A DNA stretch of 26,460 nt from an uncultured Bacteroidales bacterium (GTDB lineage: Bacteria > Bacteroidota > Bacteroidia > Bacteroidales > UBA932): assembly GCA_934726455.1 (NCBI GenBank), contig CAKVDS010000033.1, positions 1-26,460 on the forward strand. The letters are read 5' to 3'. The position numbers were made by a program, and so were the translations under genes. A model generated the notes under the pieces. It worked only from the letters and a program-made list of their open reading frames with translations, was not told where the DNA came from and made no database searches. Positions 7,350-15,120 of this stretch are shown here, piece by piece. How positions within the stretch are numbered: the first letter of the stretch is position 1; the number at the start of each line of letters is the position of its first letter.

Positions 7350-8663
7350 ATGAGAAGATCAATTTGTTTTGCAGCAGCTGGGCTGGCGGTGTTGTCACTG
7401 CTTTCGCAGCCTGTCTCCGCCCAGTCAAGCGGAGGCGGCAACAATTCCCGTGGCGGGGGCCGCAGGCCGTCCACCTCGCAAGGATCATCTGCGTCACGTG
7501 GCAATTCGGGTTCAGTTTCACGCAGCAACGGCTCTTCAGGCCGTGACAAGACATACAATGTCCCGCAGGACAACAACAAGAAGGGGCAGGCGCGGCCCGG
7601 TGGCGATGAACGCCGGCAGCCTGCACGCACAGGCAGCAATGCGGACGGGAAGCGTGGGCAGCAGCGCCCGCAGCAGCCTGCAGCGCAGCCGTCCCGCCCT
7701 CAACAGCCGTCTGCCGGCAGACCGGGCAGTCAGCCTCGTCCCGGCGGTGCTGTCAAGCCTGGGGATCAGGGACGTCCTTCTGCGCCATCCCGTCCCGGCG
7801 GTTCCGCTCCTGACAGGAAAGACGACCGTCAGCCGGGTGGTCAGGTTCGTCCCGGAGATCGTCCTGGAATGCGTCCTGGTGATGGGAGACCCGGACGCCC
7901 GGACATGCGTCCAGGCCATGGTGGGGCTCCAGCTCCCGGCCGTCCGGATGAGCGTCCCGGGAGTGGCTGGCGTCCTGGCGCCGGGCAGGTTCCCCCTCCT
8001 GCATATCGGGATCCGATTTCCTACAGGCGTCCGTCCAGATTCTGGGACAGCGGCCGGCATTATTTCGGCTATAGGGTGAAGAAACTGCCTCCGCGCTACG
8101 CCCGCAGAGATTTCTTCGGCGTACCGTATTATATTCTGGACGATGTGTTCTACCGCTATGCGGACGGCAATTATTATGTCACCCGGCCGCCTTTCGGGGT
8201 TGCTTTCAGACCGTCGCGCTTTGCCGCTGCCACGTGCAGTTTCGCATTCTATTTCGCCGCATACCGCAGTTATCGGGAGTACAACGACTTCGCTCGCTAT
8301 GTGACTGAGCGCAACTCACTTGTAGCTTCCGCCAACTCCCGGCTTCGTTTCTCATCGGACAACGCCCAGAGAGCGTACGAGTCGTATCTGCTCGCGGAAC
8401 GTCTTGGCCTTGTACAGTCTTATGCTGATGCCGCTGCGGACTACTATTATGAAGACGGAGTGTTCTTCGTGAGGACTTCCGGAGGGGACTACGCCACGGT
8501 CGTGCCGCCGGCGGGTGCTGTCGTGAGGGAACTTCCGGACGACTACCGCACGGTCGTTCTTGACGGGGCGGAGTACTATGCGGTTGACTATACGGTCTAT
8601 CGTGCCGTGGCTTTGGACGGAGAACTGTATTTCGAGGTTCTCGGCCAGATGACCGACTTTTGA
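7350..8663 (+). CDS. Secreted Gly/Pro/Arg-rich protein with DUF6515-like C-terminus
   Basis: A signal peptide (residues 1 to about 25, ending PVSAQS) leads into a disordered stretch of about 190 residues rich in Gly, Pro, Arg, Gln and Ser with many RPG repeats. A folded C-terminal part of about 220 residues follows, with paired repeats such as VPYYILDDVFYRYADGNYYV and DGAEYYAVDYTVYRAVALDG. That pattern resembles DUF6515, whose function is not known. The ATG at 7350 lies two bases after the NamZ stop; a TTG at 7344 would add only two residues and spoil the signal peptide start. It closes the operon and nearly touches the convergent murI end (3 bp apart). A cell-surface or periplasmic role is likely; nothing more specific is visible. 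Confidence 0.75.
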   Translation: MRRSICFAAAGLAVLSLLSQPVSAQSSGGGNNSRGGGRRPSTSQGSSASRGNSGSVSRSNGSSGRDKTYNVPQDNNKKGQARPGGDERRQPARTGSNADGKRGQQRPQQPAAQPSRPQQPSAGRPGSQPRPGGAVKPGDQGRPSAPSRPGGSAPDRKDDRQPGGQVRPGDRPGMRPGDGRPGRPDMRPGHGGAPAPGRPDERPGSGWRPGAGQVPPPAYRDPISYRRPSRFWDSGRHYFGYRVKKLPPRYARRDFFGVPYYILDDVFYRYADGNYYVTRPPFGVAFRPSRFAAATCSFAFYFAAYRSYREYNDFARYVTERNSLVASANSRLRFSSDNAQRAYESYLLAERLGLVQSYADAAADYYYEDGVFFVRTSGGDYATVVPPAGAVVRELPDDYRTVVLDGAEYYAVDYTVYRAVALDGELYFEVLGQMTDF

Positions 8664-8666
8664 TTC

Positions 8667-9419
8667 TCACTGCCGAATCAGGGTATAGCACCTCCGCAGG
8701 GCCTCGTCCGAGCCGGAGGATATGAGTTCGACATCGGGTCTGCTGTCTGCGGGCCCGATGCCTTTTTCTTTGAGCACTTCCACGAGCCTGCGTGCCACGG
8801 CCGGCGCCGGGTCTATGAAATTTATACCCGGGCCCGCGACTTTGCGCAGCGTCTCCAGGAGGAAAGGGTAATGCGTGCACCCGAGCACAATGGTGTCGGC
8901 GCCTGCTGCGAGGAGGGGCTCAAGACTTTTGCCGACCACTTCTTCAGCGTGCGGTCCGGCCAGCACCCCGCTCTCCACGAGCTCCACGAAGCCCTGGCCG
9001 ATGTGTTCCACTATTTTCACAGCGTCTTGGAAACGCCCCTTGGTGTTGAGGTATTTTGATCCTTTGAGGGTTCCGGCGGTGGCGAGCACTCCTATCACCC
9101 CGCTCTTTGTCCCGAGGGCCGCCGGTTTCACCGCCGGCTCCATCCCCACGAAGGGGATCTCATATTCGCTGCGGAGCGTCTGTATCGCCGCGGCAGTGGC
9201 TGTGTTGCAAGCCACCACCATCGCCGATGCGCCTTTGGAGAGCATCAGCTCCGTGATGTGCCGGCAGCGCTCCCGGATGAATTCGGGGCTCTTCTCCCCA
9301 TATGGGCACCAGGCGTTGTCGGAGAAATACACGTACCTCTCCTGCGGCAGCACCTTCAGTATCTCCCGCAGCACCGACAATCCCCCGACCCCCGAGTCCA
9401 TTATTCCTATTGTTGGCAT
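8667..9419 (-). CDS. murI: Glutamate racemase
   Basis: A 250-residue cofactor-independent Asp/Glu racemase that converts L-glutamate to D-glutamate for peptidoglycan. It shows IGIMDSGVGGLSV (Asp8, Ser9), VVACNTATA with catalytic Cys71, and VLGCTHYPF with catalytic Cys181. Length is normal for the family. I start at the ATG at 9419 (MPTIGIMDSG); the upstream in-frame extension to 9494 has no family similarity and runs through a repeat hairpin. It converges on the DUF6515 gene. Hairpins of repeat family 2 lie between 14 and about 135 bp upstream of the start. Its function fits the wall-recycling theme of the neighbouring operon, though it is on the opposite strand. Confidence 0.95.
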   Translation of the reverse strand: MPTIGIMDSGVGGLSVLREILKVLPQERYVYFSDNAWCPYGEKSPEFIRERCRHITELMLSKGASAMVVACNTATAAAIQTLRSEYEIPFVGMEPAVKPAALGTKSGVIGVLATAGTLKGSKYLNTKGRFQDAVKIVEHIGQGFVELVESGVLAGPHAEEVVGKSLEPLLAAGADTIVLGCTHYPFLLETLRKVAGPGINFIDPAPAVARRLVEVLKEKGIGPADSRPDVELISSGSDEALRRCYTLIRQ

Positions 9420-9432
9420 ATTATACATGATT

Positions 9433-9554
9433 GACGTGGGAGCATTTTTCTCCAAAACGGCTCCCACCTGACTGGTACGAGAGCCGCAGAACATCGTTCA
9501 GGGCATGTTGTCTGTTCAGGTGTGAGCAGAAAGTGCCGGAATGGCTCCCACCTG
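9433..9554. repeat. Two diverged hairpins of the 84-bp repeat family, upstream of murI
   Basis: Hairpin one is GTGGGAGC (9436-9443), a 16-nt loop, then GCTCCCAC (9460-9467). Hairpin two is CAGGTGTGAGC (9517-9527), a 16-nt loop, then GCTCCCACCTG (9544-9554). The two right arms start exactly 84 bp apart. Arm sequence, loop length and period equal those of the array at 1-290, but most of the sequence between the hairpins differs. One stretch just before the second hairpin (tgttgtct-gttcagg) resembles the array copy (tgttgtcccgttcagg). Confidence 0.8.
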
Positions 9555-9596
9555 CGCGAGTTGTTGAAACGGTATTGATTTGCCATTTTGTTGTGT

Positions 9597-9672
9597 GGAT
9601 TTACTTTGCAAATAAGATGTCTTTGAAATTCAGAGCATTACCGATGACGCGGATTTGTTTTGCAAATAAGAT
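9597..9672. repeat. 22-bp direct repeat pair (GGATTT..TTTGCAAATAAGAT)
   Basis: Two near-identical 22-mers at 9597-9618 and 9651-9672 differ at two positions and lie 54 bp apart, start to start. They sit between the 3' end of the AlbA_2-type gene and the murI upstream region. The core TTTGCAAATAAGAT is AT-rich within a GC-rich genome. They could be protein-binding sites or a duplication left by insertion. Confidence 0.75.
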
Positions 9673-9678
9673 TCTGTG

Positions 9679-11148
9679 TTATATCCGTTCAAAGAAGTCA
9701 TCGTAGTCCTTGTCGAGAATTTTCCAGATGCCGCTTTTGCGTCCGCCTTCACGGGTGATCAACTGTAATTCAGTGAGCCTTCTCAAGTACTTCTGGACTT
9801 GTCTGGTAGATACACCTAAATTCTCTGCAATAGCAGTGATGTTGATTTGAGGGTTCGTTGAAATCAACTTGTATATGCGTCTTTGGGCTTTTACGAACTC
9901 TTTTGTGAACTGTGGAGGTTCTTTTACGAACCCTTTTACGAACCCTTTTGTGACATCGGCGGTGTCATTAGCGACATCTTTTACGACATCGGAGCCGTAG
10001 TTGAGGTTCCAAAGGGTCACATGGAACTCGCTGGCATTGGAACTGAACTCCGGGGAGCGGTATTCCTTCAAGGACTCAAATCTGGCATATTCCCCGAGGA
10101 TTTTCTTCATTCCGCTGCCTCGACGCTCCATGAGGTCGAGCCGGCTGAAGAAATCAGCGAGGAGGGGATTGCGACGCTTGGACGGAACTGAAAGCGGGTT
10201 CAGTTGCTGAATCAGGCGGCCGTCAATCATTCCTCCGGGTGAATATACTTCCATTCGGTCGTCGTAGATGTCAATGTGGATCTCGCTGCCGAGTTCTTGG
10301 TAGTCGCGGTGGATGATTGCGTTGCAGAGGACCTCTGTCACTGCCCGCTCAGGATAGTCCGGAAGTTCCTCCCGATGATCGGCTTCTTTCCACCAGCGCT
10401 TGTACGAATTGTTGCGGATGAATGCGACGGCATCTTGCAACTGACCGATGACGCTGCCTTCCAGTTCGGCATCGTCAAGAGCCTCGCCGAGTCCGCTTGT
10501 CATTGTGAGGCCATTCCAGCGGGTGCAGAAGATTCGTGACTGGCGAATAGGGGAGTCGTCGGCCAGCAGCGCTCCTGCATTGGTCAATGCTCCGTTTTCG
10601 TCAATGATGCCCCAAGATGTGAACTCGCTGTCGTCGAATGAGCGGTGAAGCCTCTTGTAGCAGGCGGAACGCAGCTGGGTGAAGGCCATATCCGTGAACT
10701 TGTATGGCGAAGGGAGTGCATCATAAGTCCGTCCTGAGCCTTTCAGCACCAAAGCCTTCAACTGGAGACGGTCGGCGACAACAGATTCATTGCCAATGCG
10801 GATGTATGCCAGACGCTGTTTGTCACCGATGTAGTAATATGGCGTTTCGCTTCCTTCATTGACGTGCAGCAGGATTAGTTTCTTTCCGTCAATCTCTTTG
10901 AATTCGAGATGAATATCCGGAACCGGGTCGAGTTTGGTCTTGACGCACTCGCTGATAACCTCGGAGTCGCTTTCGGCATCGACAAGTCCGACTATCCGTT
11001 CATCATCGCTGATGCCGAATACCAATGTCCCGCCATTGCCGTTGGCGAATGCGGAAACGCTCTTGAGCCAGCTCTTTGGTCTGCTGACCTCAAGCCTTTC
11101 TTTCTTGTCATAGGCTGTCGCCTCTCCTATAAGGTCTTTCAGTTCCAT
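9679..11148 (-). CDS. Schlafen AlbA_2 / HATPase-type putative DNA-binding regulator
   Basis: This 489-residue protein has an N-terminal Schlafen AlbA_2 domain (SVSAFANGNGGTLVFGISDD near residue 40). A central GHKL-like ATP-binding segment follows (EVLCNAIIHRDY then DRMEVYSPGGM, about 270-310), and a winged-helix-like C-terminus (INITAIAENLGVSTRQVQKYLRRL, about 437-460) closes it. Such proteins are usually annotated as ATP-binding or transcriptional regulators of accessory regions; the target is unknown. Before the helix-turn-helix lies a short repeated linker (KGFVKGFV, TKEFVK) made by 12-bp in-frame repeats. The ATG at 11148 follows a -7 box covered by a perfect inverted repeat, so self-regulation is plausible. 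The gene lies alone on its strand, about 150 bp from the Fic gene upstream. Confidence 0.8.
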   Translation of the reverse strand: MELKDLIGEATAYDKKERLEVSRPKSWLKSVSAFANGNGGTLVFGISDDERIVGLVDAESDSEVISECVKTKLDPVPDIHLEFKEIDGKKLILLHVNEGSETPYYYIGDKQRLAYIRIGNESVVADRLQLKALVLKGSGRTYDALPSPYKFTDMAFTQLRSACYKRLHRSFDDSEFTSWGIIDENGALTNAGALLADDSPIRQSRIFCTRWNGLTMTSGLGEALDDAELEGSVIGQLQDAVAFIRNNSYKRWWKEADHREELPDYPERAVTEVLCNAIIHRDYQELGSEIHIDIYDDRMEVYSPGGMIDGRLIQQLNPLSVPSKRRNPLLADFFSRLDLMERRGSGMKKILGEYARFESLKEYRSPEFSSNASEFHVTLWNLNYGSDVVKDVANDTADVTKGFVKGFVKEPPQFTKEFVKAQRRIYKLISTNPQINITAIAENLGVSTRQVQKYLRRLTELQLITREGGRKSGIWKILDKDYDDFFERI

Positions 11149-11169
11149 GTTGTTCGTTATGACTTAAAA

Positions 11170-11193
11170 CTCACAAAGGTAGTAATTTGTGAG
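11170..11193. promoter_or_regulatory. Promoter with overlapping inverted repeat for the AlbA_2-type gene
   Basis: CTCACAAA and TTTGTGAG form a perfect 8-bp inverted repeat with an 8-bp spacer. On the minus strand the spacer and right arm contain TACCTTTG (11181-11174), matching the -7 consensus TAnnTTTG, 26 bp upstream of the start codon. A second perfect inverted repeat (AATAAT, GT, ATTATT) lies at 11200-11213. No clear -33 TTG is seen. Confidence 0.6.
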
Positions 11194-11295
11194 GGATTTA
11201 ATAATGTATTATTGGTACCTGAGTAGTTACTATCTTTTGATAATCAGTGTTCCACTAAAGCAGAAGATGATGAACCAGACTCTCTGGACTAGAAC

Positions 11296-12812
11296 TCATT
11301 TGTCGTTGTTCTGAACGATACCGGATAAGAGAGTGGCAAACTCCCGAATATCTCCATCTACGCTGGCTTTCTCAAGGGCAGCCATATAGTCGTCTCTGAT
11401 GTCCTTGGAGATGATTGTCCATCGGTAGCCACCGGAGGCGAGCATAGCATTCATAAGGAAACGACCCATTCGACCGTTCCCGTCCATATATGGGTGTATG
11501 AACGTGAAGACAAAGTGTCCCAGAACGGCACGGACCCAAGTGTCCGGCTCATTTTTAAGCAGATCAAAAAGTACAGGCATCGCATCCCTGACGGCCTCGG
11601 GATTAAGAGGCGTGTGCTTGGAGTTCCTGATGTACACTTGGTTTGATCTGTATCCCACTATGTCAGAAACTTTGATGATGCCTGCCATAACAGAAGGGGT
11701 GAACATTTCCTGATACCATCTACGGTGGTCTTTCTCGACGACTGCACCGGCATTTGAACCGTCAAGTATCGTGCGGATGCTTTTCTTGACTTCCTGAAAT
11801 GCCTGCCAATAGCCTCGTGCCGCAAGAGCGTTTTTGTCCTCACGGTCTGATGAACTTGAGTCTGGTTTCCAATTGCCGCTGCGAACCTTTTCTATCAGTT
11901 CTTCGGACACTTTATAGCCTTCTATTGACAAGGAATGGTAAGCGTCGAGTTTATAACGATCTTCGACATCTTTCATATAGCTTTCTGCGCTGATGATTTC
12001 TGAAATGTCTGGTTTCGTGGCAATTACCGCGTCTCGCATGCTCTGCCACATCAGGCGGATTCTGGTTGCATATGGAGATTGATCCCTGACGAATTCCTGT
12101 TTTTCAGTAAATGGGTCATCTTCACGAATGACATAACCCAACCTTGTCATTGTGTCTTTAATGTCATCGGCTATGGATGTCATTTGTACATTGTTGAATG
12201 CACCGATGAGTCTGCCAGCACGTGACGAACGCCCTTTGTCGAGAAGGAATGGCAGTACATCTGAAGAATCTCTTACAGAAGCCAATGCGGTTCTTGCAGT
12301 GATGGCGTTCCTATGGAACATGATTGGCGAGGACATCACTAATGCTTCAGGGATTCCATATACATTCAGGCCATATCTGTTTTCTTTGACAATATTGCTT
12401 GCGCATTCCGCCTTTAAGAAGAATATGCTGCATCCGAAAAGCAGGTTCACAGTCGTGTTTGAGCATTTCGGGGAACGGACTATCAATTGGGGCAGAACCG
12501 TCCAGTTGCCTGTCTGGATATCCAATGAGACTTCCGGCGAAAGGCACCAGTCGTCACCGAGTTTTTCACGGACATATTCGTCAATGAATTTCCAGTAGGA
12601 AATATACCAAGCTGTAGTGTTTCCAGAACGCGATGCCTGGTCGGATTGAATTACCACCCGTTGAGGACTTTCATAAGAAAACCATTGTCTGTCAGGCGTT
12701 CAAGATGAGTTATTGTGATGTCTGACGACTTGAGGACAGGACTTTTCCTGGTCTCCTGAATCTGTCGTAAGACAGCAAGTGACTGAGCAAGTTTTTCGGA
12801 TGGCAGAGCCAT
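11296..12812 (-). pseudogene. Fic-domain protein gene with a one-base frameshift near its start
   Basis: The gene starts at the ATG at 12812 (MALPSEKLAQSL) and reads 53 codons to a TAA at 12653-12651, just after NGW. Similarity resumes one frame over (VIQSDQASRSGNTTAWYISYW) and continues to 11296. One missing base inside the TAy codon after GGG TGG would restore NGWYIQSDQ, the kind of join expected in relatives. Downstream the Fic core is intact: motif HPYMDGNGRMGR (11461-11496) and an inhibitory helix motif SLSIEG, so the enzyme would be a class II AMP-transferase-type Fic protein. A GTG at 12657 overlaps the TAA and could allow re-initiation, giving 453 residues. The N-terminal part resembles an AbiEi-like winged-helix/antitoxin segment, but I am unsure of that. 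It could be a pseudogene, a split gene or a sequencing error. Confidence 0.75.
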
Positions 12813-12866
12813 AATGTCGATGTGCTACAATTTAATTTATGCTGCGAAGTTACAATTAATTTTTTG

Positions 12867-12880
12867 TTGTGTAAACACAA
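12867..12880. promoter_or_regulatory. Inverted repeat TTGTGT-AA-ACACAA upstream of the frameshifted Fic gene
   Basis: A perfect 6-bp inverted repeat with a 2-bp centre lies in the 76-bp AT-rich gap between the RhuM-type stop and the Fic start codon. A weak -7-like TAACTTCG (minus, 12852-12845) sits on the gene side. It could be an operator; no T-run follows it on the minus strand, so it does not look like a terminator. Confidence 0.35.
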
Positions 12881-12888
12881 TTGTCTTG

Positions 12889-13890
12889 CTACGTTTTTAG
12901 CATCTTTCTGACTTCCTTATCGAAGTCAGAGTCAATCTGTTGCGTAGGGTCGAACAGTGCATATTCATCTTCAGCCTTTTTCTTTGCCTGAGCTGCGGAG
13001 ATTTTGCCCTTGTCGGGAAGAATCTGGTAGCGGCGGAATGTCAGAAATTCATTGACACTGGCGGCGAACTGCTCCATATTGAATGTGTTTTCGCGCTCTA
13101 TGAGGTCTTCGATGTAGTCGAAGTACCCGGTCACGGCGCGTTCCAGTTGGCGGATTTCCTTTTCCTGAAGATAGTTCTTTGCGATGCTTGCATCTGATTT
13201 CAGAATACGGCCGTCCGGGGCGTTCTTCCAGGTCGTCAGCCCCATGTGCTCTTTCGTGTGGTCGGCTTTTGTATATACGATTTCCGCTGCTGTCTGCCCT
13301 GTGATGGCGTAGTGGAAGCGGTTCTGGACCATCGCATAGAAATCTCGTGTTGTCTGAGAGTTGCGGTCGTAGTCAATGCTACATTCGGCGTAGATATCCG
13401 TAATCTGCTGCCAGATACGGCGTTCGCTTGCCCGGATGGAGCGTACTCTTTCGAGCAATTCCCGGAAATAGTCTTTCCCGAACAATGCGGTGCCCTGCTT
13501 CAGACGTTCATCATCCATTGCGAAGCCTTTGCGGATATATTCGTTTAGAATCTTTGTCGCCCATTGGCGGAATTTAGTGGCCTTGATAGAGTTAACTCGG
13601 TAACCTACGGCGATGATTGCATCCAGATTGTAGAAGTCAATCTGTTCGTTGACTTCTCCGCGTTTACCTCTGTTTATGACTGTTTCCATTTTGGAAATAG
13701 TCATTTCTGGTGATAGTTCGCCCTCTTCAAAGATGTTTTTCAGATGCTTGCTGACAGCAGGGACACCGACCCCAAACAGCTGCGCCATAGCTTTTTGGGT
13801 GCACCATATTGTTTCATCTCTTATGATGACCTGCACTTTGCCGCTGTCTTCCGGCATATTGTACAGGATGAATTGCACTTCTCGATCCAT
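12889..13890 (-). CDS. RhuM-family protein (virulence-type, phage-associated)
   Basis: This 333-residue protein resembles the RhuM family along its whole length. It has an N-terminal helix-turn-helix-like part (TQKAMAQLFGVGVPAVSKHLKNIFEEGEL), the segment FYNLDAIIAVGYRVNSIKATKFRQWATKIL and later TAAEIVYTKADHTKEHMGLT. Family members are common on genomic islands next to toxin or restriction genes, and their biochemical role is not established. I start at the ATG at 13890 (MDREVQFIL); the 25 residues upstream in frame overlap the likely promoter. It lies between two Fic genes on the same strand, with short AT-rich gaps on both sides and its own -7 box, so it may be transcribed separately. Nothing is visibly broken. 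Confidence 0.82.
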   Translation of the reverse strand: MDREVQFILYNMPEDSGKVQVIIRDETIWCTQKAMAQLFGVGVPAVSKHLKNIFEEGELSPEMTISKMETVINRGKRGEVNEQIDFYNLDAIIAVGYRVNSIKATKFRQWATKILNEYIRKGFAMDDERLKQGTALFGKDYFRELLERVRSIRASERRIWQQITDIYAECSIDYDRNSQTTRDFYAMVQNRFHYAITGQTAAEIVYTKADHTKEHMGLTTWKNAPDGRILKSDASIAKNYLQEKEIRQLERAVTGYFDYIEDLIERENTFNMEQFAASVNEFLTFRRYQILPDKGKISAAQAKKKAEDEYALFDPTQQIDSDFDKEVRKMLKT

Positions 13891-13931
13891 ATCGGCCACT
13901 TTTGTTAGAAACCATACGTCTGGTCTCAAGA

Positions 13932-13939
13932 CAAAGGTA
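13932..13939 (-). promoter_or_regulatory. Candidate -7 box TACCTTTG for the RhuM-type gene
   Basis: The minus-strand octamer fits TAnnTTTG and lies 42 bp upstream of the start at 13890. I do not see a -33 TTG at the usual spacing. Confidence 0.45.
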
Positions 13940-13992
13940 GCGAATTTTAGACGAACTCCTGCCATTGCTGATGAATGGTAAAGTGCCGGTCG

Positions 13993-14880
13993 TCAATATC
14001 TGATTCTGAAATAGTCAAGGAGCTTCTTGTAATAATCCTGTGCTGTCAGGCAGGTGTCTGTCAGATAACCGGGGAGTGTTTTCCATTCGTGCAGACCTCG
14101 GTAATAGAACATCTTCAGTTCGTCCGTGATGATGAACGGAACGATGTTGTGGTTCAGGCATTCCTTGAACATTATCAGACGCCCGACTCTGCCGTTGCCG
14201 TCCTGAAAGGGGTGTATTGATTCAAAACGCTGATGAAAATCAAGTATATCCTCAAAGCGTATTGGCTTTTTGCCTCTATACTCTTTCAGCAGTGCACGCA
14301 ATTCAATCCCCACCTTTTGCGGCGATGCTGTTTCCATCCCGCCGACCTCGTTCGGCAGACGCTTATACTCGCCGACCGCAAACCATGATTTTGATGCATC
14401 TGATGTCCCGCTTTTCAGCAACCCGTGAAGTTGTTTTATCATACTTTCAGTCAATGGCTCCTTCGCGTGGTCAATTATAAAGTCGATGCAACGGAAATGA
14501 TTGGTGGTCTCGATGATGTCATCCACCTTAACTGCATTGTCAGTGATTCCTATCGTGTTGGTTTCGAATATATAGCGGGTCTGCTCTTTTGTCAGCCTGC
14601 TGCCTTCGATGTGGTTTGAATTATAGGTCAGGTCTATCTGCGTGCGGTGATAGATTCCGCCTTTTGTTCCGGACTCTTTTTGCTCACGCAATGCCTTCAA
14701 GAGTGGAGATATTTGAATTCTTGCATTCTTGCGCTGCGGGAGAGGAGCATCTGCCGGTACATTCCAGGTTTTGCCGACAAGCCTTGCTCCTGCAATTTTA
14801 CCTTGAATACAATAGTTCCTTACTGTACGCTCTGCAACACCATGTGCCGCCGCATATTCTTTTGTAGAGATGTAATCCAT
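13993..14880 (-). CDS. Fic family protein with N-terminal helix-turn-helix
   Basis: This 295-residue protein begins with an excisionase/MerR-like helix-turn-helix (ISTKEYAAAHGVAERTVRNY, residues about 4-23, then the wing VGKTWNVP). A Fic domain follows, with the full motif HPFQDGNGRVGR (14179-14214). An inhibitory helix motif, SNHIEG, lies ahead of the Fic core, making it class II. Fic enzymes transfer AMP or related groups to protein hydroxyls; the target is unknown. I start at the ATG at 14880, where the helix-turn-helix begins; a longer frame to 15042 runs through a low-complexity repeat and the promoter. A perfect 10-bp inverted repeat covers the promoter spacer, so the protein may bind it and control its own gene. 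Confidence 0.88.
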   Translation of the reverse strand: MDYISTKEYAAAHGVAERTVRNYCIQGKIAGARLVGKTWNVPADAPLPQRKNARIQISPLLKALREQKESGTKGGIYHRTQIDLTYNSNHIEGSRLTKEQTRYIFETNTIGITDNAVKVDDIIETTNHFRCIDFIIDHAKEPLTESMIKQLHGLLKSGTSDASKSWFAVGEYKRLPNEVGGMETASPQKVGIELRALLKEYRGKKPIRFEDILDFHQRFESIHPFQDGNGRVGRLIMFKECLNHNIVPFIITDELKMFYYRGLHEWKTLPGYLTDTCLTAQDYYKKLLDYFRIRY

Positions 14881-14912
14881 ATCATTGTCGTCGGCCAATG
14901 CTCGAAACGATG

Positions 14913-14947
14913 CAAATATAACATTTCTTGCCGTTATCGGCAAGAAA
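14913..14947 (-). promoter_or_regulatory. Promoter and palindromic operator of the HTH-Fic gene
   Basis: On the minus strand a -33 TTG (14943-14941), a 20-bp spacer and the -7 box TATATTTG (14920-14913) fit the bacteroidotal consensus well. The expected start site leaves a leader of roughly 25 nt. A perfect inverted repeat with arms TTTCTTGCCG (14924-14933) and CGGCAAGAAA (14938-14947) around TTAT covers the -33 box and most of the spacer. A dimeric repressor bound there would block the polymerase. Confidence 0.7.
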
Positions 14948-15000
14948 CAGGTGCCGTTTTCAGCCTGCGTGCCCAAGATTGTGCCGATATGCTCTAACCT

Positions 15001-15045
15001 GTCGTGGTGCCTCTGTGCCTTTGTTCCTCTGTGCCTCTGCATCGC
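15001..15045. repeat. Degenerate CTCTGTGCC/TTTGTTCC short repeat
   Basis: Three to four imperfect copies of a roughly 15-bp unit (cctctgtgcctttgt, then tcctctgtgcctctg) lie between the two Fic genes. They create a spurious N-terminal extension (QRHRGTKAQRH) in the Fic reading frame. I see no other function. Confidence 0.6.
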
Positions 15046-15120
15046 TGCATTGCCGGCTGTGGCTTGTTCTTATGTCCTGCTTCAGATGCTTGCTGACGGC
15101 AAGGTGGTGAATTTTAGCGT

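Noticed and set aside
8206..8880. Minus-strand frame overlapping the DUF6515 and murI ends
   Set aside because: It overlaps two well-supported genes and has a composition typical of a shadow frame.
9433..9554. Integron attC sites
   Set aside because: No RYYYAAC/GTTRRRY core sites or integrase gene, and no gene cassettes between hairpins.
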